Assembly: GCA_015680685.1 (NCBI GenBank)
Contig: MNCI01026504.1
Location: 259,661 to 316,196 of the forward strand
Reading direction: 5' to 3'
Source of the DNA: Gnetum montanum
Lineage: Eukaryota; Streptophyta; Gnetopsida; Gnetales; Gnetaceae
Length of the DNA stretch: 56,536 nucleotides
Below the pieces are notes generated by a model. It searched no databases. It was not told the DNA's origin and saw only the letters and a list, made by a program, of their open reading frames with translations. Position 1 is the stretch's first letter. Each line of letters starts with the position of its first letter. Shown here piece after piece: positions 34,401 through 46,164 of the stretch. Both the position numbers and the translations under genes were made by a program.

Positions 34401-35617
34401 TTAATTAAATGCATTAAAGTAAATTGCATGAATAATAAATGCATTAAGTAAACATTAGGCTAAGTCCAAGTGCTACAAGATTTATGAAGAAAGCTTGTCT
34501 TTATTGTTGGTCACACTGAGGTGCTCAAGTACATCCATGCTCGAAAAAGATTCATACACTTCTCACTCCTACTATGGGCACTTAGAAAATATTCTAACTC
34601 TCAAACGAACAAACTGCAAGAACTTTGCTATGCTACTAATGAATGGATGCCATAAATGCAGTTGGTGAGTATGTATTTATAGGCAAGATAGAATGCTATG
34701 TTGACGAGTACTTGTAGACATAGTAAACCCTATGTTGATGGGATCATGTTGATAGGATCCCATTGATGTAGCCAGCGTATGACTCCTTACCAAGAAATGA
34801 CCATGATCCAAGGATGAACTATGAGTGATGATCTAGGATGAATCATGAACCATCATTAGAAATGTACCATGTCCAAGATGAACTATTCTTATGAATTAAG
34901 TTATGATTTAGGATAAATCATGACATATAGAGATACCTACAGGGTTTCATAATAGAAGAAGGTCCTTATCCTCTACTTATCCTTGAAATTGCATCTTCCA
35001 ATTCAATTTTTTTAATAATCATAAGTGGAGACTAGGTCTTGATATTTGATCATTAGTTATGGTGTTTAGCCATGGGTTGTGGTTAGCTTGTTGCTAGATC
35101 ATGATATCCTACCACTAGTCATAGTCCTATAAATACATAGGAAAAAAGATTACTACGAAATAATAAGTTAACCATTGTCCTTAAAAATTTTAGAAGGGGC
35201 TTCCCATGAGTTATTGTAAGGTTGTGATCAACTGTCATGTCATGATAAGGTCGTGATTTTACAAGAAAATAAAAAGTAATAGAATCCTGAAATTTGAACA
35301 ATAATTGGACAAAGTTTATCTTTCTAACCTCACATGCAAGACTTAAAACAATATATATGACCTATGAACATATTAATGTAAGTTTGACTTATGTGGAAAA
35401 TAGCAAACACATCTCTAATTTTTCCTATTTGTGAAACATGCAAAAAAAAAAAAAAAACCATACAAACATAAAAAAATCTCTTAATTCTCACTCAAATGAC
35501 CTTCCATACATCAAGAAACTAAAATTAAACATGAGAGAATACTTCTTAGAAGCATTAGATGCTTATAGCATGACATTACAAGGATGGGTGTAAAACCCTA
35601 CTTGAACCTTAAGTAAG
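34401..35617. repeat. Segmental duplication, copy 2, second piece
   Basis: Resumes copy 1 at TTAATTAAATGCATTAA (equivalent of about 22758) and runs to CTTGAACCTTAAGTAAG (equivalent of about 23947), where element D begins. It differs from copy 1 mainly by transitions and by a small insertion near 35404-35420. Confidence 0.9.
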
Positions 35618-36494
35618 TGATGAGTGGCGAGGTACCCCTACACTCAACCATATGAATACAAGTGTGTATGCACGGTTTGGTCGAACTCTGCAAACGGACT
35701 AGTTATGGTATCTAGATAGTTACGGGTTGATCGTAGATCGTTGTCTTCCCACCTAGACTAGTATTCACTTATCATGTATGGTTTACTTTAGAGTGAGGTG
35801 TATGATATGATTTCTAACACTAGGCTACTCCTAAAGACAATGGAAAATATTCTTGATTAAACTAATAAGCAATAGGAAATGAAGTCTAAGCTAGCCTAAG
35901 TGCAATGAGCATCTATCCTTAATCATCTGTACTTATCTTGGACCTCATGTACTAGTTCTGGGATTACCAAGTGCACATTATTTAAGCACTTCTAAATACG
36001 CTATTGGGTTACCAAGTATTTACACTTCAATGTTCATGATTAAGTCGTACTCATTCCGCATTTAATCAATAGGAATAGTAAATGATGATAAAAAAATATT
36101 AACTAAGAAAATAATAAATAATAATAACAATTAAACAATTAAAAGAACTAAGTGAATGCTGCAATGATGGAGTAATCTTGATATTTATTGCCGATCATGT
36201 GCATGTCCAAGTACGTCACACTCAACCAAAGGTTTCATACAATTACAATCATCACACTGTGGGCATGCACTGGGGAAAGAATTAAAATGAATTGAAAACT
36301 AACAAAAATATCCTACTCTAACACTAACTTTCTCCCCTTTTTCTATGTGCCCAAGTGTGGTATTTATAGGTCCACACAGGAATCACGATATTGTGTATAT
36401 AATATTGCTACTCAGGTTGTGATATCATGTACTTGATATCAAGGATTCGATATTGAGGATCTGATATTGGGGCCTAGCAAATCATGATTCATCA
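35618..36494 (-). repeat. Element D 3' LTR
   Basis: 877 bases. On the plus strand it begins TGATGAGTGGCGAGG and ends GATTCATCA. In sense the U3 has GATATC/GATATT words between 36480 and 36385, CCTATAAATA at 36370-36361 and AATAAA at 36189-36184. The LTR body matches A and B in blocks such as GGTTACCAAGT and GGGATTACCAAGTG. Confidence 0.88.
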
Positions 36495-36506
36495 TACCCC
36501 CATGAC
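36495..36506 (-). other. Polypurine tract of element D
   Basis: In sense GTCATGGGGGTA directly before TGATGAATC, identical to that of A. CTTGAGGACGAGC lies about 20 bases upstream. Confidence 0.85.
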
Positions 36507-36678
36507 TAAATAATAGCTCGTCCTCAAGTTAAACAAAATGAAAATGAGTCCAATTGATTACAAAATGGATAGGTATGCAATTATTGACTAACTAGAAATT
36601 ATTCATGCTGTAGTGTGGGATTGAAAAAAAAAATTGGGACATAGACATAAAATTTACAAAAATAAAATTTGTTGGAAC

Positions 36679-39361
36679 TCATGTGGTTCTTGGTGGTGGT
36701 GGCTCCTCCATGGGTCTCTTCCCTTTATCTTATGCTCCAATTTTTGGAAATGGATGTCTCTGAAGGAGTGCTTGAAGCTTTTCTTCTTTGGTGCAGGGAT
36801 CTTGTGCTGTCCATGCTAATGCTCCAATGTTTGATGGAGTCAGCACCTCCCACGGGCACGGCAGTTACAGGAACATCTAATTGGCCTTCACATACCAGGC
36901 CGCAAACAACCATTGTTCCTCTTCATAGGCTCTGGCTTTTTCTTTGTATTCTTGGTAGTCCATAAGCCATTAAGCCAAATCCATTGCGACATCCTTTTAT
37001 CCTTGGTAGCTAGCCTTGACTACCTCTAATTCAGAATTTGCCACTTCTAATTTCTGCAGCATTTTCTTATGTTCAATAAATTCTATTTCATACTTTGTGT
37101 AGGTGGTTCCTACTTGCTTTTCCAATTCTATTCTTGGGTGTCTTGCTATCGACATGGCTAGATTGGTATCCCACAGATTTGCCAACTCCATGTACTCCAT
37201 AAGATCTTGTATCTGTAGGTCCTGAAGTTTTAGTTATGCTTGGTGGGCGAAGGCATAAGTATCCAATATGACTCGCCAATTAGTTTTTTGAGCACTGAGT
37301 GTGTTAATATGAGCCTTGGCCATATGGATTTCTTTTTCAATCACTTATTTGTACATCCCCACCTAATCCCTAAAATGTTCTTTAAGCTTTTCATGGTGCT
37401 TGACCTCATTTTTCCATACGCTTATTTCAATTGGCATCTTCTGACAAATTGCATGTACCTCCTCCATTGAGAGGGTTCTATTTGCTCTAGCCAAGTAATT
37501 CATATCCTAGTTGACCCATATTAATTATTCTCACAATTGCTAAAAATTTTCCTCAAGAATATTCTTCTATTTTTCTACTATGGTCAACCAGAGATTTTCG
37601 GTGGCGAGCTATTTATTTTTCTCTTGTAAGGCCTTTAGTGCTTTGGCATGTGCATATGTTTGAGCTTGTGCCTTGGAGGCATCCTAATCAGCCTTCTCTT
37701 TTTCCTTTGCCATTCTTTTATTCTCCTTTAGCAATTTATTCAGTTGCTCTATCTAGAAGGATTCTAGTTGGTCTGCAGAGATGAATTGGGACAGATCCTG
37801 CTATGTAGCCTGTAGGGTGACGAGATTTTCTTAGAGTCTTCCTAACTCCTCCTCTGCATACTCAGCCCTAACCTCTATCATGACCAGCTTCCCTTTTGTG
37901 GAGATGAGGTCTGACCGAGTTGTTGAGACATCTTAAGGTATGTCAAATAGGAATGTCATCACTTGTCCTATCTATAGCAACCGATCTAGAACATCCTCAT
38001 GCTCCGTAGGAATCATCAAGGGACCGGCCAAAGTTTGACCATCACATGCTTCAATAAAATCTACTGGTGTCACAACAGGGACATTAAATGATTCTTTTAT
38101 ACGATCTATAACCACTTCTACAGCTCCTATTGCATCTTAGTGCTACATGGCCACTACTGTGGTGCCTTCACCAGTTTCTAATTACACCTAAAAAGATGCA
38201 GCATCCCCAGAGATCTATTATGACCAATGTGATTCCCCTCCTCCTATTTGAATAGATACCTTGCCCCATGCGTGATCAATTGAGACCGTGGGTTCTACGG
38301 CATCATTAATGACGCTAAAGAGATTGGCCTCATCACAACTTCCCCAACTAAGCCTTGAGATGACTCATTGATGGTCAATAGTCCTATGGTAGCAGTGGTG
38401 GCTAATCTTACTGGCTTGTAAGTTGTGTGCTGGGCCCTGCTTCTTGTTCCTACTTAGGCTTCAATGTCTCACCAACACTTTTTCTTGGGGTTGGTGGCTT
38501 TAGTAATTTAATAAATGAAGCATTTTGGGCTTTTCTAGGAATATCATTGGTGTACCCCAGAATTCCAGCACATCAACATAGCTTCCTAATGAGATAGGGG
38601 AAGGGCAATGTGAACTTCCCCATCTTACGTTCTACAAAATGCCTCAAAATTTCTGTAAGATATAGATGTAGTGGGTTGGCATTAACCTTGCCCATCAAGA
38701 TGGCACTTCCTCTAGTCGCATATTTGAAAATTTTGTTTAAAACTTTTGTTGGGAAAATGTGATATGTGCTAATTTTGAAGTAGATTCTCTCTTCAAGTGT
38801 TAGCTCTCCATATGCTTTGTCTTTCTTGTCATACGTCCTTTTCAACCAAATATTTTGCGCATTAGCATTGGAACAAGTGGACAAGTGAGCAACTTTTGGC
38901 CTTGTATTTGAAAAATTTAGGACTTCTGAAATGGTTTTGGTAGAGAAATCTACAAGGATACCACCAATATCAATGGTGGTACCTTCTTCTTTGTTATGCC
39001 AGAAGTGGTATGTCTCTCCTAGGTACCAATTACCACTTTCAGAGAGAATAGGCCATAGTGGAGACCCCTTAAGTTGGTCCCTGACTGCTTCAAGAGCAAA
39101 CTCAGTGAAAGATCCAAAGTTAAGTTCCACAATCATAGCTACTAATGTGGACCTTTCATGAATCACCAGAACACATTCCGAAGATAACGTGAGATGTTGT
39201 CCTTATTCAGGTGCTCCATCGTCTCCACCTTCAGCATGTCCCAATTGCACAGTAACAGGAGGTTCTTGATGGATGCTGAATGATTGTGCCTCCTATTTTA
39301 TATGTTCCTTGAGAGACATTTGGCCTCTACCTCTTCTTGGCTATTTGGATGCAACCTGAGA
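36679..39361 (-). pseudogene. Extra 3' ORF of element D, main part
   Basis: The best-preserved copy. A 197-codon open stretch (39166-38573) holds the globular domain: LVAMIVELNFGSFTEFALEA, SGNWYLGETYHFW, IDIGGILVDFSTKTISEVLNF, YGELTLEERIYFKISTYHIF, MGKVNANPLHLYLTEIL, FTLPFPYLIRKLC. It resembles the PF20167-type 'putative plant transposon protein' domain (by memory). After a Thr/Ser/Pro linker, about 400 residues (38250-36990) are rich in E, K, L, Q with heptad spacing (KLEVANSELEVVK, LNKLLKENKRMAKEKEKAD), then a Pro-rich end RPMEEPPPPRTT at 36679. The first nine codons lie beyond element E at 49298-49324. A likely structural or RNP-associated protein; function unproven. Confidence 0.75.
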
Positions 39362-39366
39362 GGTCC
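39362..39366. other. Target-site duplication of E, left copy (GGTCC)
   Basis: GGTCC precedes the TGAAACACC terminus and recurs at 49293-49297 directly after the GGTACA terminus. Exact five-base match. Confidence 0.95.
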
Positions 39367-39586
39367 TGAAACACCACAAAAGTTTGGCCTAACACTTTCA
39401 AATAAGATTAAAGCTAAGTCATGCAGCTACCCAAGCATGAGTACAGCATGACCAAACTTGGAGGCCTCTGAAACAACCTCCAATGGTTCACGATCCAATA
39501 GGAAAGGTCCCCCTAGGGCCCATGGGTAGCTTTATCAACTTTCAGCATTCAGAATGAAAAGTTTCAAGCTCAAAATGCATGGTTTT

Positions 39587-40235
39587 GGCTAAGTATAATT
39601 TGGTTACTGTTCTTATGCTACTCAGCGTAAGGTTCAGCGTCACCAACTTTTGGAGCCCCAAAACTGAGTTAGAATAGGCTAAAATCAAGCACAAGGATCC
39701 CCCATGACCTTAACCAAGGTTCCTAGTAGCTCCTAGCCTCTAGAAAATCAAGATTTGGGCCTCAAATATGCCATTTTAACTTGGTGACGTTGGGGTTACT
39801 GTTTTTATGCTGCTCAGCGTAAGGCTCAACGTCACCAACTTTTGGAGCCCTAAAACTGAGTCAAAATAGGCTAAAATCAAGCACAGGGACCCCCCCATGA
39901 CCTTCACAAAGGTACCTAGTAGCTCCCAACCTCTAGAAAATCAAGATTTGGGTCTCAAATATGCTATTTTGACTTGGTGACGCTGGGGTTACTGTTCTTA
40001 CGCTGCTCAGCGTCACCAACTTTTGGAGCCCCAAAATTGAGTCAAATTAGGCTAAAATAAGGCACAAGGACCCCCCATGACCTTCACAAGGTCCCTAGTA
40101 GGTCCCAACCTCTAGAAAATCAAAATTTTGGCCTCAAATATGCCATTTTAACTTGGTGATGTTGGGGTTATTATTCAGACGCTGCACAGCGTAAGACTCA
40201 GCGTCACCAACTCAAACAGGGCCAAAATGACATCT
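39587..40235 (+). repeat. Tandem units of about 190 bp with nested hairpins, 5' LTR of E
   Basis: Four units. Each has GGTGACGCTG at its start and CAGCGTCACC about 45 bases later (complementary arms) with TTACGCTG-CT-CAGCGTAA nested between them. Unit positions of the hairpins: 39613-39650 (left arm lost), 39782-39835, 39976-40017 (lacks 12 bases between CTCAGCGT repeats), 40155-40208. The rest of each unit reads TTTTGGAGCCC, AATCAAGCACAGGGACCC, TCTAGAAAATCAAGATTTGG. Confidence 0.88.
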
Positions 40236-40777
40236 AAATTAGCCCAAATTTGGCACACAAAACCATCATGACCTATGGCATGCAAATCCACTCTGAAAAT
40301 GGGTCTCATAGGTCAAAAATGGGTTCAAAATGCACTATTTTCAGGTCATACACTGTTAGTCACGTTGACATGCTTCCAGCAGCGTAAGCCCAGCGTAAAC
40401 ACTTTCATACGCTGGACGCTAGATGCTGGAAGCTAGACGCTGATGCCAGGACACACTGCAGACATACTAGAGCTAGATCCATGCATGTTGAAGGCCTTGA
40501 AGAAGCAAAAATAGCATAGATCTGCAGATCCAGAGGCCAGACATCCAGATCCATTCTTGTACTTTAACATTCTTTGTACATTTTGCATTTTTCAGCGTAT
40601 CAAGCTCTTACGCTGTGGATTACACATATCAGTGTAAGATATCTTGGTCATGTTGCATGCTGTACATTGTAACATTTCATGCATCTGGTCAACGCACACA
40701 CCTATCACCCGATCCAAAGTTTGCTCACCTCGCAGCCACTAATCTTCTCCCAGATCCGAATCTCACGCCTAAAATCC

Positions 40778-40784
40778 TATAAAT
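40778..40784 (+). promoter_or_regulatory. TATA box of the element E 5' LTR
   Basis: AAATCCTATAAATCTTC, about 330 bases downstream of the AGCGTAA word cluster. The same box is at 48677-48683 in the 3' LTR. Most likely core promoter by sequence alone. Confidence 0.6.
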
Positions 40785-41351
40785 CTTCTATTTTTCCACT
40801 AGATTAGGGTTTGAAAAATTTGAATCGGACACACTTAGGAGATCTGGGTATCAATCTCATATGCTGGGCTTCATACAGATTGGATGCTGTACACCTGCAA
40901 TCCAAAACCTACATCTTCCCAGCACCTGCTCTCATCCATCGGGGCTAAACGTTCACCTTGCGACCAAACCGCAACTACATTTTGACTAGTGCATATTCTA
41001 ATTGTTTATCAATACAAATAGTTTGCATTATTGCCCAGATTCTTACAGTTTGCATTATTATTCTTGTTCACATTTTTTGCTATTTTCATCATTTATCATT
41101 TAAACAGTTTACATTCTTTTTCATTTGTTTATGTTCAGTTTTTTTTGCATTTTTTTACGTATAACCCAACGTACCACGATTGCGTATGTTTGGGGAAGTC
41201 CTCGTTTGATCTGCGTGCAGACCATTCAAGGCACTCTACCTTCGTTAATTTCCAACTTGCCCTCAGGTGAAGGCAGGGTCTTACTATTTCATCCGTAGAT
41301 CTCTCGGTGTCCATTTATTCTAGCCTCTCACCGATGATTTCGGACAGTATA

Positions 41352-41640
41352 GTAAAATGGCACTAGAAGGAGGGTCATTTCTTTGTTAGATCCACCTCTT
41401 AGCATCCTAGATCCAATGTTTGCACGTTGCTATGATTGTCAGCGTTCTTACGTTGCCTTGTTCCTAGCGTTTAGGTGTTGTTTCCTGCTATTAAATTCTG
41501 TTATCCAGTCCAGACACTGTGCCTTAGTTTCAGACGTTGCAATTTACTCACCCTATAGTTTACTCATACTGCAGATGCTCATGCTGCATTTGAAATGCTG
41601 TTGTACGTTATTCAACACTTAGCCATATTTTCTCTCTTCA
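41352..41640 (+). other. Element E leader with undetermined primer-binding site
   Basis: Directly after the LTR the sequence reads GTAAAATGGCACTAGAAGGAG. TGGCACTAGAAGGAGGG from 41357 could be a tRNA complement (it begins TGG as expected for a CCA end), but I cannot name the tRNA. No gene is visible in this stretch. Confidence 0.45.
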
Positions 41641-41644
41641 ACAC

Positions 41645-42165
41645 ACACTGCAGTTTACTCACGCTGTAGTTTACTCACACGGCAGTTTACTCACGCTACA
41701 GTTTACTCACGCGGTAGTTTACTCACGACGCAGTTTACTCACGCGACAGTTTACTCATGTGATAGTTTACTCATGCTACAGTTCACTCATGCTGCAGCTT
41801 ACTCACGCTATAGTTTACTCACGCTGCGGTTTACTCACATGACAATTTAGTCACGCGACATTTTACTCATGTGGCAATTTACTCACGCAGCAGTTTACAC
41901 GTGGCAGGTTACTCATGCTGTAGTTTACTCACGTGGTAGTTTACTCACGTTGCAGTTTACTCACGTGATAGTTTACTCATGTGGTAGTTTACTCACGCAA
42001 CAATTTACTCACATGGTAGTTACTCACGTGGCAATTTACTCACGCTGCAGTTTAGTCACGCGGCAGTTTAGTCATGGGGTAGTTTACTCACGGGGTAGTT
42101 TACTCATGCTGCAGTTTACTCATGTGGTAGTTTACTCACATTGCAGTTCACTCACGCTGTAGTTG
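41645..42165 (+). repeat. 16-bp minisatellite, about 32 copies, element E leader
   Basis: Unit AGTTTACTCACGCGGC with variants at the last five positions (GCTGC, GCTAC, TGTGG, GCGAC). It runs without spacers between the primer-site region and the gag start and ends at AGTTCACTCACGCTGTAG. No counterpart was seen in A-D. Confidence 0.92.
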
Positions 42166-42280
42166 AAATGCTATTATACATTGTTCAACACTTAGCCATA
42201 TTTTCTCATGCTACACACTTAGCCCAAAACACACTCAGCACTTGTTAGCCACCCTGTACGCTACCTCATCACACATCACC

Positions 42281-43715
42281 ATGGAGTCATCTCAGAACTC
42301 TAATGCACACACCTTCGTAATCCTTACACAGGAATAGTACAACTTTATCTATGTGAAGATTCAGGCCAACCTTCCCCTTGACACCATAGAATAGGAGGCA
42401 AAATGAAACTTCGAGCGCATATACATGGGAGGTCATGAATTCGTCCCCTCTATATATGACATCATCCTCCTTTCTGAGCCTCACCATCGACTCATCTCCT
42501 AGCTCCTTCTGGCAAGGAGCCAAAACACACGGTGACCCATTGAGGAGCCCCAAAACCAACATGATATAGATGACTTCGAGGCACAATTTGAACTTGAGGA
42601 TTCATACCACACCCTCACTCTCGATGCCTACGTGAACCCATCATTCCACCCTTGCATGGGATAGATGACCACTCACCAAGTGCCAACAAACACACAAGTA
42701 CCAGTGTCCTGACATGGACTACCCATGTCCACGTCCACCCAGTACATGCCACCAGTGTAAACACATGGGGCCACTTTCGTTACATCAGCCCCACACATTC
42801 AGGAACCACAGTCCTTGTTCAACAACCCACTTACTTCAGCACGCTACACCCTGCAATCCCAACTCCAAACGTTGCTCCATAGCAGAAACTGATGACACAA
42901 TCTCCCCAACCAACTAATCTGCCTACTGCTCAAGAGTGGGTAGAAGCAAAATAATGGTTGCAAGCGTTAGCTAATGAGGTAAAGCACCTTAAAACTGCCA
43001 ACACCGAAGTAGTTAAAATACTGGACTTTACCATGATGATCCAATTAACTCTTCAATGCCACCATTAGCTTTACCCAAGGGAATCACACTACCCCAGTTA
43101 ACCAAGTATAACGGGAAGGGAGATCTAAATGCTCACTTGGTAACGTTCTGATCAGAGATCCTATTGCTTCAAGCTTGGCCCCACGCAATCTTGCGTGTGT
43201 TCACTATGTCCTTAACGGATGTAGCCTTAGACTGGTACCGAGTCCTACCATGTAACTCCATATCCTCTCTTGAGGATCTGTTACACTAGTTCGTTACTAG
43301 GTTTAAGTACAACCTGAAGCTTGAAGCAACACCAGACACTCTGATATAGGTGAAACAAGCACCACTTGAGCCTGTGCAGAAGTTCATCCAATGATGGAGT
43401 GCAGCCCTTAACAAACTTCATGAGCCTATCCTTGAAACATATTTTCTTACAATTCTGAAGGGAGAAGTGAATGACTTTGTTAAGTCAAAGCTGTACTAAC
43501 TAAGCGCTCAAACATTGAGCCAAGCATTCACACAGATCAAGAACATAGAACAAGCTACACAAACCAGCAATGATCCCCCCTATGTGGCTTACAAGAACCA
43601 ACACATTGCCAAACAAAAGACAACAACGAAAACTGTAGCCGCAAGCACAAAAACAACAAACACTAGTACTAAACCACCTACAATGACAGGGGCCACCCCA
43701 AGGCCCAACTTTTGA
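42281..43715 (+). pseudogene. Element E gag (capsid part), broken
   Basis: The ATG at 42281 (MESSQNSNAHTFVILTQE) follows ACACATCACC and is the first plausible start after the minisatellite. Up to about 43050 the product is Thr/Pro/His-rich with stops. From 43060 the capsid domain of the Retrotrans_gag type appears: MPPLALPKGI-like text, NAHLVTF, LTDVALDWYRVLPCNSISSLEDL, FVTRFKYNLKLEATPDTL, LEPVQKFI, LKGEVNDFVKSKLY, LSQAFTQIKNIEQATQ. The capsid frame ends at a TGA (43713). The following zinc-knuckle/protease region is in a different frame, by mutation or as a true frameshift site. Gag would build the particle. Confidence 0.82.
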
Positions 43716-43859
43716 CACAAGGATCGCTCTAAGGATACATCGCTACCCACGTGACCCTCTGAACTACTAGAGCAACTCCTCAAAATCGAGCAAATCCAAT
43801 ACAAACATGTAGTGGAGAATGCTTGCCGACGACACGACAGGTACTACTAGCAACTGAGG

Positions 43860-45652
43860 AACCCCACCTTAGCAGCACCAAATGAGCCCCGGTTCCGTGA
43901 CATTTCAAGTTAGACCAATTCTCTCACTACCACTAGATGTCTGGTCACAATACCGACAACTGCCGTGCCTTACAGGATGATCTTCAGACAATGATAGAAT
44001 GGGGCCAACTCAACGTCAACACCCTGAGTCAACCTAGCATAGATGAGGCCTCCTATTTCATAAACTCCATTAGCATAGGAAGCAAACCAAAACCTGTGCG
44101 GCAACCTTTCGTGATTCGTATGCCTCTCAGCAAGGCAACGATCCGCTCCACCTCCATGAGCAAGAGGCCTCCCATTGTCATCGAGGTGCAACCTCGAGCA
44201 CCTGCAAAACCTTTCATGGTTAAAGTACCACTACACTTGACCGCTAAGACGTTAAACTAGCATGATGCACTGACCACAACCGCAAAGTAATCTTTCATCA
44301 TCAAGGTGCCACAACAAGCTAGTTAAACACCAATGACTCCTCCCAAACTACCATTTTTCATAAAGGTGCCACCATGCGATGGCCCCTCACCTACCTAGAG
44401 CCCAAACGTAGGCAACGTCTCAATCTCTTCTTCCTCAAGAGTCATCCTTGCCAACAACATGGGTAAGCCTACTAAATGACAGCAGAAGAAGACAAACGAA
44501 CAATAAACATCATCCACAGCTGAAACAAAAGCCACACTAAGCAAGCAATAATTGAATGCTGGGGCCCCTGCCCCTAATCTCAAGCAAACCAGGCCCAAGC
44601 CCTCTATGCAAGAGGCCCATCCCTCAACCCATACAAAGGAAGCCAAAGCCAACACAATGACCAACAACACAGACTTCGTAGTTGCATTAGCCTAGGTAAA
44701 ACAAATGCTCAAATAGAAGAACACAATCATGAGCTTGTACGACTTGGTCATGACATCATTGGCTCATCACGAAGCCTTAGCACAAATGTTAGCATCCATT
44801 CCTGTTACAGAGGACATCCCTGCTAACATGGAATCCATCTATGCAACGATTTCACAACACACACCACAAGGATTGGGTTCAAACACCTTAGCCTTCTGCG
44901 ACGATGCAGTTAAAGTCAACTCGAAACGAGGGGAGGTCACAACAGCTCCATTGTCGATTAGCGTACGTGTTGGGCAATGTACCAATTGTAGAGTGCATGT
45001 TGATGATGGTGCGGCAAAAAATGTAGCTTTATACTTCATCATCAACAAACTAGGCATGGCAGACAAGATCATGCCAACAAAAACCATGTGTTTAAAATCC
45101 TTCAACGGATCATGTATCATAGTTAAGGGCACAATCAACTTAGCCTTTATGGCAAGAGAATAATTCCCCACCAGCGTGAAGTTCACTGTCATCGAAGAGA
45201 TGCCAGGTTTCAACATGATTCTTGGTAGACCTTGGCTAGCCCAACAATGGGCCGTTTCCTCACCAATACATCAAGAAATCTTCCTTCCATACAAAGGTGT
45301 AGAAGTCATCATACATAGCGATAACACTCCCTTTCAAGCCATCCACAACATAGACATGTCACAAGTCTTGAAAGAAGAGTCTCTTGATGGAACACCCATG
45401 ACAACAAACACAACACTTAGAGCTAAAACGCCTAAACGAGTGGTAAAAATCGAAAGCCTCCCAGAGCAACCGAAACCCAACACACCTCCTAGACCATATC
45501 CGGCTAGGAAACAACCACACGATCAAGGCTCCCCTGTGGCCAAAAACACGTTTGATGCTTGCCCACTCTTCATCTTTTTTCATTGTGCATACGTCACCTT
45601 AGTTTGCATTGTACTAGCTTACGCGTTTGCATGCAGCCCGAAAAGGCCTTAA
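43860..45652 (+). pseudogene. Element E nucleocapsid-like region and aspartic protease, broken
   Basis: One frame with a few stops. First a zinc-finger-like block FSHYHxMSGHNTDNCRALQD (43905-43980), like the FHQxxGHxTExC motif of Tat/Ogre-type gypsy gags. A Pro/Lys/Ala linker follows (44060-44700). The protease: VGQCTNCRVHVDDGAAKNV with intact DDG at 45002-45010, LKSFNGSCIIVKGTINLAF, a TAA at 45161, then FTVIEEMPGFNMILGRPWL (45176-45238) closing the fold. A Lys/Pro tail and a hydrophobic stretch FIFFHCAYVTLVCIVLAYAFA precede the stop at 45650. It could process Gag. No RT follows in frame. Confidence 0.82.
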
Positions 45653-45715
45653 ACTAGCCTGTGGCCCGAAAAGGCCTTAAAGTAACACACGGCCTAGAAA
45701 GGCCCTAAACTATCA
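45640..45715 (+). repeat. GGCC-dyad repeats after the E protease
   Basis: GGCCCGAAAAGGCCTTAAACTAGC-like text occurs about three times, given here as GGCC, CGAAAA, GGCC, TTAAACTAGC. Each GGCC pair can form a short stem around CGAAAA. Immediately downstream of the protease stop. Confidence 0.7.
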
Positions 45716-45841
45716 CTTTTAGCATTATTTTCTATTTTTCTTATGCATTTAGGTTCTGTTTTTAGCAGTTAATACTTTACATTGTATCCTCTAGTTTCTT
45801 CTTTTGCAGGATCACCTAGACGTACGTGCATGCATCCACAC

Positions 45842-46145
45842 ATTGTCCTGGCATCATGACGATAAACTGATACCACAGATTCGTCCTGGCATCATGACGA
45901 TAAAATGATACCACAGATTCGTCCTGGCATCATGATGATAAACTGATACCACAGATTCGTTTTGGCATCATGATGATAAATTGATACCATAGATTCATCC
46001 TGGCATCATGACGATAAACTGATACCAAGATTCGTCCTAGCATCATGACGATAGACTTATACCATAGAACGGTCCTGGCATCATGATGATAAACTGATAC
46101 CACAGAATGGTCTTGGCATCATGACCTAAAAATGATACCACAGAT
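45842..46145 (+). repeat. 38-bp tandem repeat, eight copies, element E
   Basis: Unit CGTCCTGGCATCATGACGAT + AAACTGATACCACAGATT. Eight near-consecutive copies. It lies where RT would be expected in a complete gypsy element. 38 is not a multiple of three and stops are frequent, so it is not coding. Confidence 0.92.
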
Positions 46146-46164
46146 CATCTAGGATGACAATAAA

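Larger units (their letters stand above)
39367..41351 (+). repeat. Element E 5' LTR
   Basis: 1,985 bases, TGAAACACC to GACAGTATA (the 3' copy keeps GACGGTACA, so the terminal CA has decayed to TA). It contains four tandem hairpin units (39587-40235), a cluster of AGCGTAA/ACGCTGG words at 40360-40450, TATAAAT at 40778-40784, and a long U5 with T-rich tracts (41040-41160). Confidence 0.9.

Noticed and set aside
36634-36965. Overlapping plus-strand frames of 61 and 98 codons
   Set aside because: Antisense to the Pro-rich tail of the extra ORF of D; no family resemblance.
41869-42162. Frame of 97 codons with Val/Thr/His repeats
   Set aside because: Translation of the 16-bp minisatellite. The unit is not a multiple of three, so no stable peptide repeat is expected from selection.
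41645-42165. CRISPR-like regular repeat array
   Set aside because: The 16-bp units run head to tail without unique spacers and lie in the leader of a plant LTR element. It is a minisatellite.
44839-45216. Minus-strand frame of 125 codons
   Set aside because: Antisense shadow of the E protease, which has clear DDG and ILGRPWL motifs on the plus strand.
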